From positions 1 through 32,148 of IMG/VR virus record IMGVR_UViG_3300031565_000215: a stretch of 32,148 bases of DNA; one strand, 5' to 3'. Both the position numbers and the translations under genes were made by a program. Below are positions 27,674 to 32,148 of the stretch, piece after piece. Every line of letters begins with the position of its first letter. The first letter of the stretch is position 1. The notes under the pieces are model-generated. The model was given only the letters and a program-made list of their open reading frames with translations. It was not told the origin of the DNA and ran no database searches. The stretch comes from a virus.

Positions 27674-28456
27674 ATGGCTTCATTTCTCTACTTCATCCCC
27701 GGCATCGCCGGGGTGACGCGAGCGGACATCGAGCGCGTCGGCCTGGGCGCGATCTTCCCGGACCGCCTCCCCGCGTGGTGCGGCTGCGAGCACGGCCCGG
27801 GCGGGCTTGCCGGCGTGGTCTGCGTCGCGCCGCGAATCGAGGAGCTCGGCGGCGCCGCCCCGAAGCACGGGTATTTTCCCGCGAAACAGACTTGGGTGCC
27901 ATCCCCGTCAAAAACGTGGTGGATCGGCTACGAGACCGCCGCGCGCCCGCGTCCGCAGGACCTGCACCGCCCCGAGATGATCGCCGGCTACAACGTGCGG
28001 CTGGAGGACGGCAACGAGTGGCTGGTACCGGTGGCGCGGTCGATCCCGCGCGGCTCGATCCTGCCCCGGCGGATGAGCCTCGGGCCGAACGGCGAGATCG
28101 TGTGGGAAGCACTCCCGCGGTTCGCGGCGTTCTCCGCGCTCGCCGAGGAGGCCTGGCTCGACTACCGCCGCGTCAACGGCTGGCTCGAGCCGGACGAGGC
28201 GGCCCTCGAGATGACGCATGACCGCGCACGCGACGTGGCGGTCGCCGCACTCGCCATGAACTATCGAGTCGGCCTCGTCGAGCTCGCTGTGCTGCAGGTG
28301 CTCAGCACCGCGAACATGATCGAGGTGCTCGACGCGATGATCGACGTGCCGGCGTTCGTCGCGGCCGCCCGCCGCGCCGCCGAGCAAAAAAAAAACAGCG
28401 ACCCAACGACCACCCCCGATGGCTGCAGTTCCAACGATGGATCACCGGCCGCCTGA
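27674..28456 (+). CDS. Probable tail assembly chaperone (zero-frame product), 260 aa
   Basis: Position between tail tube and tape measure is that of lambda gpG. N-terminal 175 residues are beta/turn-rich (MASFLYFIPGIAGVTRADIE, VSRNEWLVPVARSIPRG-like strands), and the C-terminal region (NYRVGLVELAVLQVLSTANM, then EVLDAMIDVPAFVAAARRAA) is helical. It ends with EQKKNSDPTTT and a 20-residue low-complexity tail read from codons after a run of ten A (28386-28395). The A-run is the slippery site for a -1 shift (see separate entry), which would replace this tail. ATG 27674 has only a weak upstream site. Sequence alone does not prove the chaperone family. Confidence 0.65.
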   Translation: MASFLYFIPGIAGVTRADIERVGLGAIFPDRLPAWCGCEHGPGGLAGVVCVAPRIEELGGAAPKHGYFPAKQTWVPSPSKTWWIGYETAARPRPQDLHRPEMIAGYNVRLEDGNEWLVPVARSIPRGSILPRRMSLGPNGEIVWEALPRFAAFSALAEEAWLDYRRVNGWLEPDEAALEMTHDRARDVAVAALAMNYRVGLVELAVLQVLSTANMIEVLDAMIDVPAFVAAARRAAEQKKNSDPTTTPDGCSSNDGSPAA

Positions 28457-28506
28457 CTGGCTACTGGCCGACGATGACGGATCTGACGTGGGAATCGGAG
28501 ATCTGA
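28386..28506 (+). other. Programmed -1 frameshift site and extension of the tail chaperone gene
   Basis: The A10 run places A AAA AAC (28390-28396) in the zero frame (CAA AAA AAA AAC), a canonical X XXY YYZ slippery heptamer. After a -1 slip reading resumes at 28396 and gives 36 more codons, rich in Trp, Arg and Gln (PRWLQFQRWITGRLTGYW in part), ending at TGA 28504-28506. That is one base before the tape-measure GTG at 28508. The product would be 277 aa. This is the lambda G/GT arrangement. Transcriptional slippage or a homopolymer sequencing error would produce the same join. Confidence 0.75.
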
Positions 28507-28507
28507 C

Positions 28508-29932
28508 GTGTCCGGCGACAGCGTAACATTTCGCGTAGCAGCCGACACCAACGAGGCGGTGCAGGCGTACTACCGGCTGGTGCAGGTGCAGAAGGAATCG
28601 GAGCGGGCGGCACGCGAGCAGTCCCGCGCCACCCGCGAGGCGGACCGTGCAGCCCGCGAGCACGCGCGGTCAGTTAACCAGATCGCGGGTGCGGCCCGTT
28701 CGGTACTCGGCGCGTTCGGGGTCAGCCTCGGGATCGCCGGGGCCGTGAGCCTGATCAATCGCGGCGTCGAAAAATGGAAGGAACACATGGACGGCGTGGC
28801 CAGGTCCACGCGGGCCGCGATGAACGAGCTGATCGCGTTTTCGCAGGTGCAGGAGCCGGGCACGCTGGGCGTGCGGGCGCGAGCGGTCGCGAAGATGGGC
28901 ACCGAGTTCGGATTCACGCCGGCGGAATCATTGGCATCGTTTCAGGCGGTGCAGTCGCAGCTCGGCGGAAACTACGCGCAGGCGCAGGCCGCCTTCCGCG
29001 AGATCGGCGCACTGCGCCGGGCCGGCGTGCCGATGGAAGCCGCACGCGACGCCGTACTCGTGGGCATGGGGCTCGGCTACACCCCGGGCCAGGCGGCACG
29101 TGCGGCGTACGCAGCCGGCAAGCTCAGCTCGCGCACCCCGGCCGACATCGCCGGGCAGGCGGGCATCGGCCTCGTGCCCTATCGCGGGATCGGGGGCGGC
29201 ATGGAGACCGGCTACGCCATCATGGCTCAGCTCTCGTCAGTGGTGCCCACCGGCGAGCTCGGCACGTACACCGCACGGGCGGCGACGGGCCTGACCGACG
29301 TGAAATTCTGGCGGCGGCTCGGCATTCGCGACCCCGGTGCGGATCCCCTGGCTCAGCTCGAAATGTTGGCCGGGCGCGGCATCACTACGCAACTAGCCCT
29401 CGAAAAACGCGGCATGACCGAGATTCGCGAGCAGCGATCGCTGTCCATCCTGCTCGCCGATCTCCCGGGCCTCCGCAAACGCATCCAGGACCTGCGGGCC
29501 ATGGTTGCCCAGCCGGGGCTGCTGCCCGGCGAGCTGGCCGAGGCCGAAACTCAGCTCCCGCAGCTGCGCATCGGCCGCCAGATCATGCAGGTGGAACAGC
29601 AGATGGAATTCGAGCGGGCACTCGGCCTGGAGGCATTGCCGGCATCCGAGCGGGACCTGATGCTGGCTCAGCGCGCGTTGGTGCTGCAACGGCAGGGCAA
29701 GGGCTGGCTAGTTGGCGAGAAAAAACGCGCCGGCGGAGTGGCCTGGTGGCTCGGCACGGGATACATGGGTGGCGGACCGACGCCCGCAATGCTGGCGGAG
29801 CCCGGCACACAGTCGGAACCGGCCGCGAAGGTGGACCGGCTGATCGACTCGCTCGACCGCAACACGCGGGCGACCGACGCCAACACGCCCTCGCCGGCCG
29901 GGGCCGCTCGCAACGCACCGGGAAATGAATGA
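28508..29932 (+). CDS. Tail tape-measure protein, 474 aa
   Basis: The N-terminus (SVTFRVAADTNEAVQAYYRL, then an Arg/Glu-rich coiled coil to residue ~60) is the usual tape-measure start. It is followed by a hydrophobic segment (VLGAFGVSLGIAGAVSLI, about 67-84) and long Ala-rich helices, with Gln/Glu-rich coiled coils (EAETQLPQLRIGRQIMQVEQ) near residues 345-370. At 474 residues it is short for a siphovirus, implying a short tail. GTG 28508 has CGGAG at 28496-28500. It lies inside one of two ATCTGACGTG copies (28481-28490, 28501-28510). Confidence 0.8.
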   Translation: MSGDSVTFRVAADTNEAVQAYYRLVQVQKESERAAREQSRATREADRAAREHARSVNQIAGAARSVLGAFGVSLGIAGAVSLINRGVEKWKEHMDGVARSTRAAMNELIAFSQVQEPGTLGVRARAVAKMGTEFGFTPAESLASFQAVQSQLGGNYAQAQAAFREIGALRRAGVPMEAARDAVLVGMGLGYTPGQAARAAYAAGKLSSRTPADIAGQAGIGLVPYRGIGGGMETGYAIMAQLSSVVPTGELGTYTARAATGLTDVKFWRRLGIRDPGADPLAQLEMLAGRGITTQLALEKRGMTEIREQRSLSILLADLPGLRKRIQDLRAMVAQPGLLPGELAEAETQLPQLRIGRQIMQVEQQMEFERALGLEALPASERDLMLAQRALVLQRQGKGWLVGEKKRAGGVAWWLGTGYMGGGPTPAMLAEPGTQSEPAAKVDRLIDSLDRNTRATDANTPSPAGAARNAPGNE

Positions 29933-30312
29933 TGGCCAGCATCGCCGGATACACAATGCTGTTCCTGACGGGGCCGGTGGGCCGGCCGGGCATGGCCACG
30001 GAGCCGATCACGCGGCCAGGAGTGGACGGCACGGCCTTCCGCGAACTCGGCCTGCGATGCGAGCCATTCCTGATGACCTCGCTGACGGATCTGGACGATG
30101 CGGCCGACGTGGCGGCCGAGTTGAATCTGTACGCGGCGTTGAAGGGCACCCTGGTGACGGTGATCGATGACCACGGGAACACGTGGACGAACGTGATGGT
30201 GCTCGACGTGCAGCCGATCCAGACGCAGACGATCGGCGTCTCGGCCGGCGGGCTGGCCACGACGCCCACGAAGCTGATCACGGCGCGATGGACGCTGCAG
30301 GCGACGGAGTAG
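29932..30312 (+). CDS. Tail protein downstream of the tape measure, 126 aa
   Basis: Beta-rich protein with an RPGVDGTAFRELGLRCEPF segment followed by a helix and VTVIDDHGNTWTNVMVLDVQ strands. The RPGxDGxxFRxLGxRxxPF pattern appears in phage tail-tip proteins I recall, with no precise role. Adjacent ATGs at 29929 and 29932 both overlap the previous stop; 29932 is chosen for spacing to GGGAAA. Probably a structural tail or baseplate component. Confidence 0.6.
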   Translation: MASIAGYTMLFLTGPVGRPGMATEPITRPGVDGTAFRELGLRCEPFLMTSLTDLDDAADVAAELNLYAALKGTLVTVIDDHGNTWTNVMVLDVQPIQTQTIGVSAGGLATTPTKLITARWTLQATE

Positions 30313-30324
30313 GAGACCGACAGA

Positions 30325-30801
30325 ATGTTTTATCACGCACCGGAGATCACAACGCGGCGGCTGATCAACACCCTGTGGCAGAAAGCCGTAAACCGCGACT
30401 GGTCCACGGCGTACAGTGCCAACGGGATCGCGATGTCACACGTTGACACCTGGAACGTCGATTACAGGCATCCGATTCCGTGGGCCGGGTCCATCCTCGG
30501 GATAGCGGTCTGGACGGCCTATGGCTCGCTGATCAGCGCGGGCACACTCGACGTTCACTTCGGCACGTTGAGCAAAAACAATGGGTTCACCGAGAAAGGC
30601 GTCGCCAATCAACTGCTGGCGGTGGCCGACGCAGGCTCGGTGTTTGCCTGGAATACCATCACGTACGCGCGCGGCCTCTACACGTTCAGTGCCGGAGAGT
30701 CCCTCGGCGTGCAGCTCGATTACAATGCCGTGAAACTCGGCGCAGCATCATCGGCGAACCGGCTGATCCAGGTAGAACTGGCCCTGGAAATCAACGTCTG
30801 A
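30325..30801 (+). CDS. Structural protein, beta-rich, 158 aa
   Basis: A Trp/Tyr/Ser-rich beta protein (TWNVDYRHPIPWAGSILGIA, HFGTLSKNNG, AGESLGVQLDYN, RLIQVELALEINV), probably part of the tail tip or a fibre-associated protein. ATG 30325 follows GGAGACCGACAG. I recognise no family; assignment is by location after the tape measure. Confidence 0.55.
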   Translation: MFYHAPEITTRRLINTLWQKAVNRDWSTAYSANGIAMSHVDTWNVDYRHPIPWAGSILGIAVWTAYGSLISAGTLDVHFGTLSKNNGFTEKGVANQLLAVADAGSVFAWNTITYARGLYTFSAGESLGVQLDYNAVKLGAASSANRLIQVELALEINV

Positions 30802-30812
30802 AAGGAGCAGCC

Positions 30813-31037
30813 ATGACCATCACGATCGACGAATTGGAACAGTTGCAGGAGCGGCTCATTGCCCGCAAGGCCCTTGAGGCCCGGCTGCCCGAGATCGAGC
30901 GCGAGCTGAACGTGCTCGCCGCAGGCATGCCCGCCATCGATGCGGACGTTGGCGATGCCGGCGGCGCGGCGGCGAATCTGGTTGCCGCCCGAGCGCTGAT
31001 CGCATCGGCACGCGCCAAACTCAAACGGCTAGGCTGA
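30813..31037 (+). CDS. Small coiled-coil protein, 74 aa
   Basis: An N-terminal coiled coil (IDELEQLQERLIARKALEAR, then LPEIERELNVLAAG) and a second Ala-rich helix ending SARAKLKRLG. ATG 30813 is preceded by AAAGGAG. The size and helical content suit a chaperone or small structural linker between tail genes. No family. Confidence 0.65.
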   Translation: MTITIDELEQLQERLIARKALEARLPEIERELNVLAAGMPAIDADVGDAGGAAANLVAARALIASARAKLKRLG

Positions 31038-31066
31038 CCTGGCCCTTTCTCCGCGAGGACGCTCAC

Positions 31067-31861
31067 ATGGCTGGTAATAGAATTTATCAGGAGATCGGCG
31101 ACCGGGATCTCAGCAGCCTGACTAAGCCGGTGCTCATGTACCAGCTGACGGGCAGCTGGCCGCGCTCGGTGCAGGCGGTGGTGTTTTTCGGCTCCGATGC
31201 CAAACCGCTCTTCGGCACGGCCGGTGTGTGGACACTCGAGTTCGACGTGCAGCGAGCCCCTGATGCCGGCTATCACTTCAATGTCGGAAGCTACGAGTTG
31301 CCCGCGTTTCCGCTCCTGTGGATAGCCAGCCCGGAGATCATGCTCGAGCCGGGGGACAGGCTCGTCATCGCTGCCGCCTCCCCGAATGCGGAAGACTACA
31401 GCGTGGGGGTGACGGCGAATCTGTACGACGTCACCATCGCCCTGCCGGCGGCTGGCCCCGGTGCATCCGGCGGCTTGCCGACTGCGAACGCAGACAACTG
31501 CGTCATCGGCGTCGCGGGCACGGTCAAGACGTTCGACGCCCTCAAGCTCGTGAGCGACTGGCAGGTGATCCCCGGCGCGAATTACGACGGCAGCACGCTC
31601 CGTGTGGCGGCGGCCCTCTGCCATCACGGGCAGGTGGTGGGCGGGGCGAGCCTGTCGGCCTGCACGTTCCAGGTTTACACCGCCGCCGGCGTCGCCCAGG
31701 GCGCAGTGATCACCGGCACGAAGGACGCGACCGGCTACCATTTCACCGGCACGCAGGCGACCGAGGCCCTGCAGGCGAACCAGATATACGTCCTGCACGT
31801 CGCGTTCACCTACGGCGGAGTGACCTATCCGTTCCGCGTGCCGATGCCGCTGAACGCCTGA
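31067..31861 (+). CDS. Probable tail-tip or fibre-associated protein, 264 aa
   Basis: Two halves, each beta-rich: residues 1-125 (YQLTGSWPRSVQAVVFFGSD, AGYHFNVGSYELPAFPLLWI, LEPGDRLVIAAASPN) and a Gly-rich linker (AAGPGASGGLP) leading to a second domain (about 140-264). The second has repeated TFQVYTAAGVAQGAVITGTK strands resembling immunoglobulin-like/carbohydrate-binding modules. Start ATG 31067 has GCGAGGAC. Function by location only: possibly receptor contact. Confidence 0.55.
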   Translation: MAGNRIYQEIGDRDLSSLTKPVLMYQLTGSWPRSVQAVVFFGSDAKPLFGTAGVWTLEFDVQRAPDAGYHFNVGSYELPAFPLLWIASPEIMLEPGDRLVIAAASPNAEDYSVGVTANLYDVTIALPAAGPGASGGLPTANADNCVIGVAGTVKTFDALKLVSDWQVIPGANYDGSTLRVAAALCHHGQVVGGASLSACTFQVYTAAGVAQGAVITGTKDATGYHFTGTQATEALQANQIYVLHVAFTYGGVTYPFRVPMPLNA

Positions 31862-31870
31862 GGATGATCG

Positions 31871-32148
31871 ATGCACCTGCGGCTGCCAACCCAACTGACG
31901 GTCTTCGTGCGGGCGCAGGCGGTGCACGCCGGCGGCACGCTGGAGCTGCGCGGGCAGGTCGCCATCGGCCCGGCCCTGGCGTCGGCCGCGATCACGATGC
32001 TCGAGCCGGTGCAGCTCGACGCCCGCACCTGGCGCGTGAGCTGGTTCTATCCCGCCCAGGACCCCACGTTCTACGTCTACCGCGACGGCGTGCTGCTCGG
32101 CTCCACGCAGCAGACCTGGTGGGATTTCGTGCTCGGCTCGGGCGAGGG
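31871..32148 (+). CDS. Tail/fibre gene, 3' end beyond the window (partial, 92+ codons)
   Basis: ATG 31871 has GAGGAT (31859-31864) and opens a frame that continues to the window end. The visible part begins MHLRLPTQLTVFVRAQAVHA and is beta-rich. It contains FYVYRDGVLLGSTQQTWWDF, a pattern like the strands of fibronectin type III or Ig-like domains common in phage fibres. The gene is cut, so its size and role are unknown. Confidence 0.65.
   Translation, partial: MHLRLPTQLTVFVRAQAVHAGGTLELRGQVAIGPALASAAITMLEPVQLDARTWRVSWFYPAQDPTFYVYRDGVLLGSTQQTWWDFVLGSGE

Noticed and set aside
1-32148. Integrase, attachment site, repressor, lysis genes, tRNAs
   Set aside because: I looked for these and saw no recognisable candidates, so I cannot state whether this is a prophage or a lytic phage.

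Overview
The window reads as the central part of a tailed double-stranded DNA phage genome, or of a prophage, with a long non-contractile tail. Every gene I can support lies on the + strand. Most are packed with ATGA, GTGA or TTGA start/stop overlaps and clear AGGA-type ribosome binding sites. I see no integrase, repressor, lysis cassette or tRNA, so I cannot tell a free phage from an integrated one. GC content is high. Several short interspersed repeats (CACGAAGGGCACGAAGAAG type, AAAATGCAAAATGAAAAATG type, ACAGATTACACAGA type, TGTCCAT type, and AGACGCCCC hairpins) resemble, from memory, repeats common in Planctomycetota and relatives. A high-GC planctomycete-like host is therefore my best guess, as inference only.

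Layout. Bases 1-5500 hold small accessory genes, mostly of unknown function: a protein with an IS110-transposase-like C-terminal domain, several coiled-coil proteins, small Cys-pair (zinc-ribbon-like) proteins and a small PnuC-like membrane protein. Bases 5500-9700 form the replication/recombination block: a putative replication protein next to G-rich and repeated DNA, a Cys-rich protein, an AdoMet-decarboxylase-fold protein, an ERF-type annealing protein and an ASCH protein. A ParB-like protein with an unusual N-terminal fusion and a DUF5131 (Gp37/Gp68) protein follow, ending at a terminator near 12605-12632. Bases 12800-16500 hold a second ParB-like protein, two cytosine-5 DNA methyltransferases and the small terminase.

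Bases 16485-32148 are the morphogenesis block in lambda-like order: GpA-type large terminase, two Cys-pair proteins, a nuclease-like moron with its own promoter and terminator, gpW-like connector, lambda-type portal, S49 protease with a nested scaffold, decoration protein, major capsid, head-tail connectors, tail tube, tail assembly chaperone, tape measure, tail-tip proteins and the start of a further structural gene cut by the window end.

The most notable observations are: (1) an A10 run at the end of the putative tail chaperone gene (28386-28395) that sets up a -1 frameshift whose extension stops one base before the tape-measure start; (2) a phage AdoMet-decarboxylase-like protein that keeps the Ser/His/Cys residues but has lost the usual substrate-side HTWPE and Glu-Ser motifs; (3) intergenic gaps filled with long perfect inverted repeats; and (4) host-type repeats that repeatedly form the translation start regions and sometimes the C-termini of phage genes.
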